Shown here piece after piece: positions 35,901-47,302 of a DNA stretch of 64,000 nt. Position numbers and translations under genes: made by a program. Origin of the DNA: Whalleya microplaca (lineage: Eukaryota; Ascomycota; Sordariomycetes; Xylariales; Xylariaceae); contig MU385712.1 of NCBI GenBank assembly GCA_022497155.1, forward strand, positions 867,765-931,764. The letters are read 5' to 3'. Every line of letters begins with the position of its first letter. The stretch's first letter is position 1. Below the pieces are notes generated by a model. The model made no database searches, was not told the DNA's origin, and was given only the letters and a program-made list of their open reading frames with translations.

Positions 35901-36350
35901 TTACTTTGGGAGACGCTTTAGGACTGACGGGCCATCGAGCCCGCTAGTTGAAAAGGAAGGGCCTGGTGTCCCTTCTTCTGGCGCCCCTTCCTCTGGAACC
36001 TCAGATACGGCTGAGGTTTTTGGTTCTTCAGCGTTGGCCGCCTCTTGGGGAGCCTCCTTTTTCGTCTTAGCAGCCTCCTTATCGGCCCTCTTCTTCCTCG
36101 CTTTAGCGGCCTCCTCATCTATGTTCTTGGTTTTGGCCTCCTGAGCTGCCCCCTCGGGATCGCAGTCCGGGCATGCGAGATCGATCAAGGGGTAGTCGTG
36201 CAGCCTTTTGGGACCACTGTTAGTGATGTGAGACGGGTGGTAGCTGTTGCCGATGAGTCCCAGCTTTTTTTGCCAACATTCAATCCGATTCAGAAAGATG
36301 ACGTGCCCATACTTACAGCGGCGATATTCAAACGCTTCGCAAGTACACAT
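35901..36350 (-). CDS. Small Cys-containing hypothetical protein
   Basis: Single-exon protein of 149 aa. The first half has a zinc-ribbon-like set of Cys/His residues: CTC at 2-4, YRRCKYGH at 9-16, then IEC and a late CPDC. The second half is a charged, low-complexity tail rich in Lys, Ala and Glu (repeated EAAKAR/KKRADKEAAK). Small proteins with this kind of Cys pattern are frequent among unnamed fungal genes. A GTAAGT and a CTAACAG inside the frame could mimic an intron, but splicing them breaks the frame. Function is unknown and no partner gene is adjacent. Confidence 0.5.
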   Translation of the reverse strand: MCTCEAFEYRRCKYGHVIFLNRIECWQKKLGLIGNSYHPSHITNSGPKRLHDYPLIDLACPDCDPEGAAQEAKTKNIDEEAAKARKKRADKEAAKTKKEAPQEAANAEEPKTSAVSEVPEEGAPEEGTPGPSFSTSGLDGPSVLKRLPK

Positions 36351-37834
36351 GCTGGATTATCTGTGGGGATTTATCTAGAAAGTCAAATTGTAACAGAGAT
36401 CTGATGTGGTTGTTAGAGTGATAGTATTGTCAACTTACTTGAAGTGTCGATGATACTGTTGTGTGTTGGCAAATTGGTTGGTTGGCGAGTAGTAAGTTTG
36501 GCGGTAAATGGCGCTGCTATTTATGTAACATTTCTTGTTGTACAACAGGTAACAAGAGCATTGTCTTTTTAAACAAGGGTATTGTCTTGCTCTTTGGTTG
36601 AGTTGGCTTGTTTCAATCCAGTCTATTGTTTTGATAGACTAAGGGGCCGGGTTGACAGACGCACTTGAGGTGCCCAGTAGATTGTTTCTAGTCATAGTCT
36701 CAGAGGATAGGTTTCGCGTTCTTCTTTGGCCTGCTGGCTGAAGTCGACTAGTTTCAGATGTATCCTCGAGTACATCGTATTCAATTTAAGCTTTAGAAAG
36801 TAATTAGGAAACCCTAATCCATCGTTAGTCTAGGGTCTATTAACACTCCTTCCCTGGAAGCATATAATCTGGAAATTTAACAACAAAATCGAAATACATG
36901 GTCTTGCACTTTCGTAGAGTAAGTCCAGCTATATTTCTTCGTCGCTAAGTGGTCTTCTCGTGCTAAAGGTGATAGTTCATACGTTATAACCTGTCTTTTA
37001 GCTCGTTATATGATACATGAGGCTAGGGGTATGAGAGACAGGATATCACAATGGAGGGCATCCTTACAGCAGTCCCTACTAATCTTCATATCATGACATA
37101 CAACTTAAAATCTTTACAGTAACGCTAAAAGTATATTTCTTTACCTGAGCCTGTTGTTAGGATTCTTTGTTCGGCTTTATATAAAGAGGTTCGAAGTTAA
37201 TTCTTTGTGTAACAACTGTGTTACTTGACTACATCGTACATTCATCTCGTGACACATGTACTGTCTATTGGAAAGAATTAAACTTCATGAGCTGAAGGGT
37301 TGTGAGCTGAACTTTGGCTTTTCGCGGCAACACCACCGCTCGATCAATAGATACCCACGATCAGTCTGTAGCAGACCCTGGGTAGCTGATGGGTCCTCGC
37401 GATTCAGTCGCTATTCAAGCGTTTAACCCTCCTGCGATAGCGGACATCGATACTTTTCGACTTCTCTATATATGATCTTGCTAAGAAGATTGAAGATGGC
37501 ATGTCCGCGGAGGGGAAAGTCAGTAGTGCCACAGGCATGGTGGCCTGCGAGGCACACCCTACCTCAAAGGTATAACATCCTTTAGATATCCAAATGAGAC
37601 TACGGTGGTTATTCTAGTCTAAATAAGGTGGATTCAAATAAGCGGGACAAGTCGAAGCCGTGGTTTTCGTACTGGGTATATACAATAATAAGACACTCAT
37701 AACCTAGTTAGATTTGCATCAGGTTAACAGGAAGCAGTCGCAGGCAAGTAGGACACTATTAATCAAAAGACAAACACATGTTTGGAAATCTCTCAGGGAT
37801 ACTGAAAAGGATCTAGTGCACCAACGCTTGTATA
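36351..37834. other. Intergenic region without supported genes
   Basis: This 1.5-kb region includes the upstream side of the small Cys-containing gene. No repeat of the three LTR families and no coding sequence were recognised. Confidence 0.4.
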
Positions 37835-38755
37835 TCAACTTCCAGCGGCCATCGACTGCTCTCCCTTATCCACATTCGCAAGGATCGTATCCGCCAGCAA
37901 CTGGCGAACGCGATGAGGAAGTTCATGTCCGCAATCTTCTATAATCACTAGAGTTGCTCCTTTCACGCTGTCCCTCAGAGCTTCCGCGTGTTCGACCGGA
38001 AATATTTGGTCCTTGGCCGCGTGAATAACGACTGTTGGACAAATGACGTCTTTGAGTGCCTCCCGTGGCCACCTCACGCCCGACGCATCGGACTGATTAG
38101 TCTTGGTCCATAGCGTCCCGCTCTCCTTCTCCCGGTGATATGTGATCTCGGACTCGCTTCTAGAATCGGCTCTCTCCCCTTCTGTGGGCGGCTTAGTCGC
38201 CAAGGCGAGATCCATTCGCATATATGAATTGATCCAGCCCTCATCGTCGTCCAAGTCATCGGGCAAACCAAATGCTTCGCCCAGCAACCATTGCCCCTCA
38301 ATATGTACAGGGGGCAACCCATCCGTGGGATTTTGTATTCGTCCAACTGGACTTGTGACGAAGAGGGTTAAGCTCCGGACACGGTCGGGTAGCCGGCTGG
38401 CGGTTAGCCAGGAAATGGGCCCACCCATGCTCATTCCTACAAGGTGCACACGGTCGAGCTTTAGGTGCATGATGAGGCCTACGACATCATCGGCCAAGTC
38501 ATCGAGCGTGTAGACCGGCGTCCCGTCATGCGAGTTAGGGAATGAGGTTGTGCGGCCTGTGTCGCGAGAGTCGAACCGAATAACGCAGTGCGGGCGGTCT
38601 GGTGGACTAAGCAGTCGGTCGAGATCTCCCACCTTTTGTGTCATGGCCTGGGAATTTCCTAGGATGAGAAGTATGGCCGGATCTGACAGATTGCCACAAA
38701 CCCGGTAACAGATTCGGCAACCCGATGGCAACGATACAAAGAGATCCTCAGACAT
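37835..38755 (-). CDS. Alpha/beta hydrolase (RdmC-type esterase-like)
   Basis: Single-exon hydrolase of 306 aa. Marks of the fold are the N-terminal strand CRICYRVCGN, FDSRDTGRTT at 61-70 (the SxDxG-like loop of the RdmC/aclacinomycin methylesterase group), nucleophile elbow GMSMGG with Ser109, acidic residue in HAAKDQIFP and His in DCGHELPH near the C-terminus. No signal peptide is seen. Substrate is unknown. It lies about 5 kb beyond the transporter, across gene-poor DNA, so cluster membership is doubtful. The upstream region (38756-39324) is shared with DPH1 in divergent order. Confidence 0.88.
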   Translation of the reverse strand: MSEDLFVSLPSGCRICYRVCGNLSDPAILLILGNSQAMTQKVGDLDRLLSPPDRPHCVIRFDSRDTGRTTSFPNSHDGTPVYTLDDLADDVVGLIMHLKLDRVHLVGMSMGGPISWLTASRLPDRVRSLTLFVTSPVGRIQNPTDGLPPVHIEGQWLLGEAFGLPDDLDDDEGWINSYMRMDLALATKPPTEGERADSRSESEITYHREKESGTLWTKTNQSDASGVRWPREALKDVICPTVVIHAAKDQIFPVEHAEALRDSVKGATLVIIEDCGHELPHRVRQLLADTILANVDKGEQSMAAGS

Positions 38756-39324
38756 CTCCTTGAGTGACGCGAGTTGACTATTTAAGTGTGAAGCAAGGTT
38801 ACAGTCAATTCCACCTCATTAACAAGCTGATCAACGTTATTAAATAAACTCGACTCAATAAGTTCCATAGAAGCCTTTCTGTTTAGTTATTCACGTCTAC
38901 TTGAAGGCCTTGTTGATGGATTAAGTGGATTGTTTTGAATAAGTATGGGGCCATAGTAGATCTACCAGTAAAATTATAGTGTAAGTGGACCTCAGCCCTA
39001 TGTTAACAAGAGCGGGGTGTTGTGTAAGGAAAAGGTCCAATTAAGCTGGCTGCTGGCGGGGCATAGAAAGATACAGTTTAAACGGTACAGTTTACTAAAC
39101 GGAACACCGGAGAGTGTGATATCGTCCTAACGAGTCTTATTGAATCTAGCTTTTCACTAGGCATTTCAACATCCGACCTCATCGACTCGTTCTACATCCA
39201 TGAACATCCATCCTTTCTTCTTATAAACTAGCGGAGGAGCATACGAAAATCTCTCAATACTTATCGCCGCGTCTCCAAGATATTCGCGCAGTGCAGTACA
39301 GCGGTGTCACTCAGTCTCCAAGCT
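38756..39324. promoter_or_regulatory. Bidirectional promoter region between hydrolase and DPH1
   Basis: This 569-bp gap separates two divergent starts. It holds no gene and no recognised repeat. Confidence 0.45.
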
Positions 39325-40708
39325 ATGGAGGAAGACAGAGCACAGACCGATTTGGGCATTGCGGCAGATATTGAAGAGGCGCATGCATCGCCACCCGTTC
39401 AGAAGCAACCCAGGAAGAGATTCATAGGGCGAAGAGCTGCTGCTAACTCGGTAAAGAATGGCGGTGGTGATCTATCAATCGAGGAGAATGGTGCAATTCA
39501 AGGTAGGCGATGCTGCCTAATCAATTACCAGAGAGAAAGCTAAAGGCGATGTCCTAGTTTCGAAAACAAGGCGGGCGCCGAGGCTATTGAACCAAGTGCC
39601 CCCTGAGATATTGAATGATCCAGAGCTAAAAGATGCAATTGCATTATTACCTAGTAACTACTCGTTTGAGATCCCCAAGACTGTTCACCGCATACGGTCT
39701 TCCGGTGCTAAGAAGGTTGCGCTACAAATGCCTGAAGGCTTGCTCATGTTCGCGACGACGATATCAGATATCCTCTCCCAATTTTGCCCTGGGATCGAGA
39801 CCTTGATCATGGGTGACGTTACGTACGGTGCTTGCTGCATTGACGATTACACGGCGCGGGCACTTGGTTGCGATCTGCTGGTCCACTATGCTCACAGCTG
39901 CCTGATCCCCGTAGATGTCACCAAGATAAAGGTGCTCTACGTGTTCGTTGATATCAGCATAGACTCGACGCATTTATTGGCTACTCTGGAGCGGAACTTT
40001 GCGCCGCCTAAGACCATTGCAATGGTTGGGACCATCCAATTCAATGCTACGATCCATGGAGTGCGATCCACGCTTGAAAAGGCCGGCTTTAAGGTGCTGA
40101 TCCCACAGATTGCACCCCTATCGAAAGGCGAGATCCTAGGATGCACGTCCCCAAGACTTCCAGACACCGACAATGTCGATCTGATTCTGTACTTGGGAGA
40201 CGGTCGATTTCATCTCGAAAGCATCATGATCCACAATCCTAAGATCTCAGCCTATCGTTACGATCCATACTCAAGGAAACTTACGCGTGAAACCTATGGT
40301 CATGAGGAAATGCAGAATCTACGGAGGAGTGCCATTACGACGGCGAAGACAGCCAAGAAATGGGGATTGATTCTGGGCTCACTTGGCCGCCAGGGAAACC
40401 CACACACAATGACAATGATAGAGAAGAAACTGAAGGAGATGGGAATTCCTTGGGTCAACTTGCTACTTAGCGAGATTTTCCCAGGAAAGTTGGCGATGAT
40501 GAGCGATGTTGAATGCTGGGTCCAAGTAGCTTGCCCACGGTTAAGCATTGATTGGGGCTACGCATTCCCGCGACCACTGTTGACGCCTTATGAAGCTCTC
40601 GTCGCGCTGAACGAAAGAGAAGATTGGAGCAAAACAGGCGTTTATCCTATGGACTACTATGCAAGGGAAGGATTGGGAAGAACGAAGGATATACAGGTTA
40701 CTACCTAG
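39325..40708 (+). CDS. DPH1: Diphthamide biosynthesis protein 1 (3-amino-3-carboxypropyl-histidine synthase subunit 1)
   Basis: Radical-SAM-type subunit that, with Dph2, starts diphthamide formation on elongation factor 2 in the cytosol. The 442-aa protein has two exons (39325-39502, 39558-40708) split by a 55-nt intron (GTAGGC..CCTAG). Family marks are [66 protein letters not shown] and [13 protein letters not shown]. Cysteines in the first, second and last of the Cys-bearing blocks are the probable [4Fe-4S] ligands. The ATG at 39325 is the first in frame. This is a single-copy housekeeping gene and marks ordinary chromosome outside the cluster. Confidence 0.96.
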
Positions 40709-41623
40709 TAGCAGCTAACTGTCTCGAATGTAAGCCGGAAAAGTGATGAGAAAGAAAGACACTTCCAGCTGTCCCGTGGTCTTTGGCCGGATTGGTCAGT
40801 AACAAAGAACGTGATGGTTCGGCATCGAGAGCCAGTATTTGAGATTAACTACACGAAATGAGCCTGAGGTGGAGGCAGGTACAAATACTGAACGCCTGAA
40901 TTATCTTTCACAAACCATTTATGAACCAAGGTTGATTCTATATGCCAAACTACCCAGATCTCACCCAGCAGTATTGATATCTGCGAGTCATCTCCTATTT
41001 CTGCCAATGGGCTCTCCTTGGTGTTACTGACCGCAGTTGAACGCACCTTCGATAAAATCATTGTTTGAATCCTTGTCATCCTACCTAAGGCCACTCCGTA
41101 CTGCTCTCAAGGTTGATCGGGAATTCGTAAATAATAGGGGACAATACGGAGGATAATACAAAGAGTCCCCCAGTCTACCTCAGAAAAGCAAGTGCCGTGC
41201 ATAAGGCATTAATGGAGTACATTTAAATTGCATCAACCCTGTTCAAGAGACATATTTCTCAGCACTTATCACATACGTATCCCATACTTATCATAAATCG
41301 TATCATATTATTTAGTTGATTGCTCATATCTAATAGTTTCACAATCATGGACGAGTCTATTTTACCATCTGGCCACGTGTGACTACAAGTTTACCGAGTA
41401 TCCCTTGAAGCATTCCTGACAGTACCATCTGTAGAGAAGATCCCGTCTACAACTTTCTCTCGATGAACACTCTCATTGTCCTTCTTAGTCCTTGTTCAAG
41501 TTGGGCCAGGGTGTGTGGCACAAACTGAAGCTCTGCATTGTTCCAAAAATACGGCCAAAGCCTTGCCTGGATGGGTGACGGTAGTGTTTCTCCAATTACC
41601 AATGTCCTGTTCAAGGCGAATAA
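40709..41623. other. Intergenic region without supported genes
   Basis: This 915-bp stretch lies between converging genes. No coding signal or known repeat was seen. Confidence 0.4.
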
Positions 41624-42277
41624 TCAGGTAGGTGAGTTGGAGGGACTAGACTGGTATGAGCTTTGCAAGGTAGCCTCAGCCTGAGTTAAAATCGCACACA
41701 CTCTGTCCATCGCAGCCTCCTGTTCCTCCAATTCATGTTGTACCTCAGCCCCAAGTGCCTGAAATCTCGTCCTCGAGGCTTCAAGATCGTCTCGAAGCTT
41801 GTCGGAGTAGAGTTCAGTAAGAATACTCAGAGCGACGGAAAACCGTTTCCACATTATCTCCTCGACTGGTTCAGGGAGGGGCGACCATGAGACTAGCTCG
41901 CATTCGTCACTCTCGAGGTACTGAACAACACGAATGGCGAATTCCGCCGCTCCATAGTCGACCCTGGTCTCGCTCCCGGTATCGATTTTTTCTTTCAGTT
42001 GATCTTTGGTGAGTTTGAAAATGGAGAGCACATCATCGGGAGTGATATTAGGCGCCGTGCCGTTAGCCCTGGTTGTAACGTATACCTCGAAGGCGTCTGT
42101 GATAGGCTTTGAGGCGAGTAGATTCCGACCGTCCTCTTCAGACAGCCCTCCCAGGAAGATAGCGAGCTGCGGAGTTATTTTTCTGCAGATGAAACAGTTA
42201 GCAAGTGCCCATTTTCGAGCGTCTGAGACTGGCTGCTGGCTACTGTAGTTATTACTCTCTGGAAACAGCGATGACAT
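41624..42277 (-). CDS. Hypothetical protein with C-terminal coiled coil
   Basis: Single-exon protein of 217 aa that I do not recognise. It is soluble and acidic, without signal peptide. Residues 145-205 (SILTELYSDKLRDDLEASRTRFQ and onward) look like a coiled coil. Its neighbour at 42639, transcribed the other way, is also small and coiled, so they may be co-regulated from the 361-bp gap between them. Codon use looks genuine. Confidence 0.55.
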   Translation of the reverse strand: MSSLFPESNNYSSQQPVSDARKWALANCFICRKITPQLAIFLGGLSEEDGRNLLASKPITDAFEVYVTTRANGTAPNITPDDVLSIFKLTKDQLKEKIDTGSETRVDYGAAEFAIRVVQYLESDECELVSWSPLPEPVEEIMWKRFSVALSILTELYSDKLRDDLEASRTRFQALGAEVQHELEEQEAAMDRVCAILTQAEATLQSSYQSSPSNSPT

Positions 42278-42638
42278 TTCCTAGTATGTGCAGATCTTTT
42301 TCCTTTGTTGCAGAAAACTGTTCCGAGGTTGTTAAGATATGTGGTTCTGTGACGAGTTGATGGCTAATGGTTCCGCTAAAGTCTCGTCGACGAACTGCTT
42401 TGTATATGAGTGCTAAGAGACGCAACAATGTTATGGGGGTTCCCTTGATTTTTGCACAATGTTATAGAATCAAGACAAAGCTATTGTTACACTTTCGATA
42501 TAGTCGCACAGCCCACAGTAGGAAACTATAGAGGCAACTATCAGTAATATCACAACAAACAACAACATAATAACTCGAGAATAATCTATCACCGCATCAA
42601 TAGTCTCGACTTTTCACAACCCTATCAATCTATCAATC
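42278..42638. promoter_or_regulatory. Bidirectional promoter region between two hypothetical genes
   Basis: This 361-bp gap separates divergent starts. A CAAC/ACAA-rich leader precedes the ATG at 42639, as common in fungal 5' leaders. Confidence 0.4.
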
Positions 42639-42986
42639 ATGTCTTCGCCCAGCAACACCCAGGATCAAGTTGCTCGATCCGAGCAGACCACCAAGCCCAT
42701 GGTATTATCCACCGGTGCTTCCAATTCGTCCGCCAGCGTGAGTAAGGGTAGCGAATTATCACAGCTTGTTGCTAAGTGCGAGCGTTTAGAAGCCCTCCAG
42801 AGCAGAGTTCTCGAGGCAATGCATTCTCTCAACAGCGTCCACTCCGAGATGGAAGACGCGTGGATTCTTCCTGCGAACCTAGACCCCCGATTTGCGGTTA
42901 CTAACGAATTCCTGATTGATCTGCAGGGTGTTATCGCCGCTGAACTTGACGAGGTGTGCAGACCTGTACGGAGCCCTGGACATTGA
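42639..42986 (+). CDS. Small hypothetical protein, coiled coil
   Basis: Single-exon protein of 115 aa with a Ser/Thr-rich first 40 residues, then a helical heptad-like stretch (LSQLVAKCERLEALQSRVLE). The leader (CTATCAATCATG) is typical of ascomycete starts. Function is unknown. Confidence 0.5.
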   Translation: MSSPSNTQDQVARSEQTTKPMVLSTGASNSSASVSKGSELSQLVAKCERLEALQSRVLEAMHSLNSVHSEMEDAWILPANLDPRFAVTNEFLIDLQGVIAAELDEVCRPVRSPGH

Positions 42987-43357
42987 TTGGATGGTAGAGA
43001 ATTGTATGATATGTAGTATTTGACTCTCGTTAATAATTATTAGGTTCTGATTCGTAACTTTCATGAAACGGGTTAAGCCAAAGGCACTACTACAGCTGAA
43101 GAACTAGGTAGACACTTAAATATCACGCGCGAGACCGTGTGCAAGATATCGTAAAAATATCCAATTAATTTTTAGTACTAGAGCGGTACCCAAGACATTT
43201 TGAAGTAATGGTATATCGCTAATAAGATGACTAATTCGAGTGGGCGACCCCGAGCAACGGCACCAGTCGAGGTCACAGGTGGGCTCGGGCTCGGGCTCGG
43301 ACTAGCGCAACTCTGATTATTTCCATGTCCCGCTGCATCACATCCGCAAGCGCCCTC
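42987..43357. other. Intergenic region without supported genes
   Basis: This 371-bp region lies between converging genes. Nothing was recognised. Confidence 0.4.
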
Positions 43358-44668
43358 CTAAGACGTCGCGGTGGCGTTAATGCTGAAGACGTAGCTGGCC
43401 TGGAGCACGTAGGGATCGCCCCCGGGACTGAAAATCTGCTTGCTCTGGCGCTGCCACTCGGGGTGGTTGATGGCGTCGATCCAGTCCTCGACCTCCATAA
43501 CGACGCAGCCGTATTGTGGGATGGTGCGCGGGAAGTCGGCATTGCCGTCCAGGCCCTGCGTCGTCTTGAGCGGCATCGTCGCGTTCTGCCCGTTGCAGCT
43601 GTAAAGCTGGTACGCGTCTTGGTCTGTGTACACATCCAGTTGGATGCCGGACCAGGGCGAGTGCAGGCGTGCGACGTAACCACCCTCGGCCCGCCAGTCG
43701 TAGGCGCCGTGTTGTTCGCGGTTGATGAGATAGCACGTGTCTGGGGTTGCGGTTAGCACGGTCATTCGGCCTTTATGCAGCAGAGGATACATCGACTTAC
43801 CGTAGCCGGTGCAATTGAAACCGCAGTTTCCGTTCGCTTCGGGCTTGCTGATGTCTGCGCCGATCTGCTTGGGAGTGCTCCACCAATCATTCACAGACCC
43901 CTTCTTGTTGGGCACAATGTCGCCTGTTGGGATCAGAATGTTGTCGGCGCCAACTCGTTGGCCACTATATGGTAGGTGCAGGGTGTGGTTCAAGACAGTG
44001 TTAGTCTCATTGTTGGCAAAACCATCCAAATTCCAGTAGGTGTGACTGCTTAGCATAATGGGAGTCTTCTTTGTAGTCGCAATAGCGACCATCTTGAAGT
44101 CCCAGGTGTAGTCGTGGAGAGTGTAGGTAATGTATGATATGACCTCTCCCGGGAACCCTTCCTTGCCGTCAGGGTCGACAATGGAGAAGGTTATGCTGTC
44201 CTCCGAATGCGCGACGACAGTGAAATTTCGATAGTCCCAACCATCGCTACCACCATGCAAAGTGTCGGCACCCTCTGGCGCAGCTCTAGTAGGATTCTCA
44301 TTGGGGTCAACGTGGTAAGTCACGCCGTCAATCTCAAAGGTGCTGTTCTGGATTCGATTCGCATATCGCCCCGGAACACTTCCCAGATGAGGATGCGCCT
44401 TGTCAAGCTCGTAGGCGGTGGCGTTGTCGAATCCGGCCACTACGTCTCTTTGCACCCCGTATTGATCGTTGATCAACAGTCTCGAGATTGACGCACCGTA
44501 CGCGATGAAGGCGGCCGCGAGGCCTTCGCTGTAGATCCAATACAAGCCATTCTCATCGGGCCCTAAACTGCTCGTTACATTGCTGCTCCCCGTACCTCCG
44601 GGCGACTGCGCCGTAACAGTAGAGAGCAACAGTGCTCCTAACGTAGCAAGATGAGTGTTCAAGCGCAT
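43358..44668 (-). CDS. Secreted aldose 1-epimerase-like protein
   Basis: Galactose-mutarotase-fold protein of 436 aa in one exon. Residues 1-20 form a signal peptide (MRLNTHLATLGALLLSTVTA). Family marks are GASISRLLINDQYG, PHLGSVPGRYANRIQNS, the histidine in EGADTLHGGSDGWDYRNF, the histidine in SSHTYWNLDGF, and the late LHSPWSGIQLDVYTDQDAYQLYSCNGQ. Several Asn-X-Ser/Thr sites fit passage through the secretory route. It probably interconverts sugar anomers outside the cell or acts on wall glycans. It sits next to no sugar-pathway gene except the polyol dehydrogenase 3 kb away. Confidence 0.92.
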   Translation of the reverse strand: MRLNTHLATLGALLLSTVTAQSPGGTGSSNVTSSLGPDENGLYWIYSEGLAAAFIAYGASISRLLINDQYGVQRDVVAGFDNATAYELDKAHPHLGSVPGRYANRIQNSTFEIDGVTYHVDPNENPTRAAPEGADTLHGGSDGWDYRNFTVVAHSEDSITFSIVDPDGKEGFPGEVISYITYTLHDYTWDFKMVAIATTKKTPIMLSSHTYWNLDGFANNETNTVLNHTLHLPYSGQRVGADNILIPTGDIVPNKKGSVNDWWSTPKQIGADISKPEANGNCGFNCTGYGKSMYPLLHKGRMTVLTATPDTCYLINREQHGAYDWRAEGGYVARLHSPWSGIQLDVYTDQDAYQLYSCNGQNATMPLKTTQGLDGNADFPRTIPQYGCVVMEVEDWIDAINHPEWQRQSKQIFSPGGDPYVLQASYVFSINATATS

Positions 44669-47302
44669 CTTGAATTGCTTAGTGGTACGACTAGTGCGGT
44701 GCGCTTGTTGACGTGTGGCTCCGTTGCTGGTGTGAACGCTCGTCGCAAAAGAGGGTAAGAAACAACGCGACCTAAAGGATTCTGGGGAAGGATTCGCGGC
44801 TTATGAATGGCAGAACGAAGCCTTCGCTCGTCAGCAGGGGCCCCATCCGGAGAAACTTGTTAGATCAGTTGGACAGTTGGGCGGGAGCAGGCATTCGTTC
44901 GTTCATCCCATTCACCTACGGTTACCAGGGGCGGGACAGGGAATTCATTAATCTTATTTTTGTCAATGCTGCGGCCCCCGGTCAGCCCAGCCAAGCTACT
45001 CCGCTTTCTTGGGAAAGTTGGGGTAAACGACGTAACCGAGAATTAGCGTTGCATTAACAACAATAAGAACATGTGGTGGAACGGGACGGATCTAGCAGGT
45101 CGTCTGTATCCAGAGTCGTGATTCGTCCCTTACCTAGGTCATCCGGTCATGATCAGTTCTCGCGATATCGAATGTCTGCTGTTACAACGCAGGTAAGACA
45201 TGTCTAAGTCCATTAATCCGAACCGTGGTAATGGGTCCCTACTAGCTAACATCGTATTGCTGTCGTAAGCTGTACTTCCATTGACGGCAAAAGGCGGTAT
45301 AAAGTAGGTAGATAGATATACGCAATGCATATCCGACAACGCCAGCCCGAGGAAACATTATATATGTAGCGAGAGACTTTAGGATATATATCTCAGGATA
45401 TGTAAACCGTATCTATACGTAATTTGAGTAGCTTACTTACTCTATTCACACTCCACACTTGGCTATTTGTTACATCTTTCAACTATTTTAAATGAACCAA
45501 CTACATACTGAGGATAGTCAGTAAACTAGGTAGATATATGTATGATAATAGCAAGCTGGCTGGCCGGCTGATCTTCTAGGTTTGCCAGCTCGGTACAATA
45601 CCAATCGGTGTAAGCCGTCTTTGCGAACAATGGTCCCTGCTACGAACTGGAGATCATTTCCGTATGACGCCGTGTAGTGTAACATTGTAATAAGGCTCGT
45701 GTGCCTTACAGCATTCCTGCCACTAGCGTCCACTTCGACATAATGCACAACCTAAATAACAGTTTAGCAGAAGCTTTTAGGTTTTATCAGCTGGGGAAAT
45801 GTGGTGTGCAAGTCTACATCTTTATTTTATGCTGTTATTTGACTTTGAATACTAGTATGTAGGGCAAGATATGGCTTCTTGGAAGCTGACTGAGTAATAA
45901 TTTTGATATTTGAAAGTTGGAAATGAACAGGTGCAAGAGAACGACAGCAATTGGTGCGGGAAAGGCAGCAAAGCCGTAAAGGATTCTTTGAGGGCCGAAT
46001 CCCATGTCATTCTCTCCAGTGCGGAGTTGACCAGTTTCTTAGCCAATTAGGGCTGTGATTCTATACAGGCTTCCCCGCGTCTAACCTTACCCCTTGCTTC
46101 CGCCTCAGCATCTCGGAGAGCCCAGCTGACTGCTGTCAGACTAGTACTGAGAGCTTGAACAGACGTACAGGCGGACAACAATTGTGTAACCTAGAGCTTC
46201 ATTGCTACATACATCAAGATTATGCAGTCCCTAAGATGCAAGGTTACCACGTTTTACCCTTCCATCCTAGGGAGAGGATGATGATGTAATGGGGGTTGTC
46301 TACAACACCATAGTATGTAACGTATGCAATAGACCTTTACATCGTCGGAAAGTTTCCCTAAGCAATCACTATGGTTTGCAAATCGACTTAAGCTGCTACT
46401 GGGGTAACATAGATAATGGGAAGCTTGCGGTCAGTGAGACGGTACTCGGCAAGGGTAGTATAACAATTTCAAACCCCTAGAAACGCGCCTAGCTTAATAA
46501 AGGGATGCATGCCTTCGCTGGCATCTCAGCACTATAGAAGAGGAGGTTAGTCGTGAATTGCCGATTATTACGAAGAATTCGCCCACTTCCAACGATTCCG
46601 AGCGCCACAAGCCGTTCAACCGCTGAGGGAAAAATATACCTACAATCAACCAACACATTACTACCCGCCATGTATGATGACAGATTACTTTCTAGACACG
46701 GTTCACTTGCTAGATGAAGATACATCCTTAATCTCCTTGTATCAAACGACAATATGGGCGTGAACCTCAGCCATGGCCTCAGCCACAGCCAGACCGGTAG
46801 TGTCGGCCGCACTCATGACAACGACTCTCCCCTCAATTGGAGGCGGAAGCCCGGAGCATTAGACGGCACCACGGCCAAGAACTTAGACTGATGGGCAGAG
46901 CAGAGCAGTAACCTTCGGGCACACGCAATTTGGAAATTTTCTGCAAGGTCCAAAGGTTCATATGACTCTTAATTTGCAGTCAAATTCACGGGGTAGGCGA
47001 GGGGTGTAGAAACATCGAGTATGATTTGATATCGGCGATGGCGTCCACTTTAACTTGGTTGGTTTGACCGGTCGCAGTACTCCACCCCAAAGATCCAAGA
47101 CGGAGAGTCAAAAGTGGAATCTTGTCGGAACAGCCGTAGTCGGATCCAGTCGCATCGAGTTTTGCGGGGAATAGAGTTGAACTCGACTTATTGATGATCT
47201 CCTACTATTCTACCCCATCATTCTGGCATCAAACGCGCACACATAGCTACCAAATTACCAAAGGTTGTGAAGCTGAAGTGCTCCAACTCGAAATCTTTCG
47301 CC
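44669..47302. other. Intergenic region, 2.6 kb
   Basis: This holds the upstream regions of two divergent genes. A possible short SDR remnant is at 46742-46858. Otherwise no gene or repeat was recognised. Confidence 0.4.
46742..46858 (-). pseudogene. Possible remnant of a short-chain dehydrogenase
   Basis: A 38-residue open stretch reads GRVVVMSAADTTGLAVAEAM, then AEVHAHIVV and a stop. It resembles the first Rossmann unit of SDR enzymes with a damaged TGxxxGxG motif. There is no continuing frame on either side. Weak evidence. Confidence 0.22.

Noticed and set aside
36205..36320. Intron (GTAAGT..CTAACAG) inside the small Cys-containing gene
   Set aside because: Splicing shifts the frame and ends the protein within about ten codons, while the unspliced frame is open and keeps CPDC.
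37835..38755. Alpha/beta hydrolase as a member of the polyketide cluster
   Set aside because: It is about 5 kb past the exporter, across gene-poor DNA, and pairs with the housekeeping gene DPH1. There is no positive evidence.
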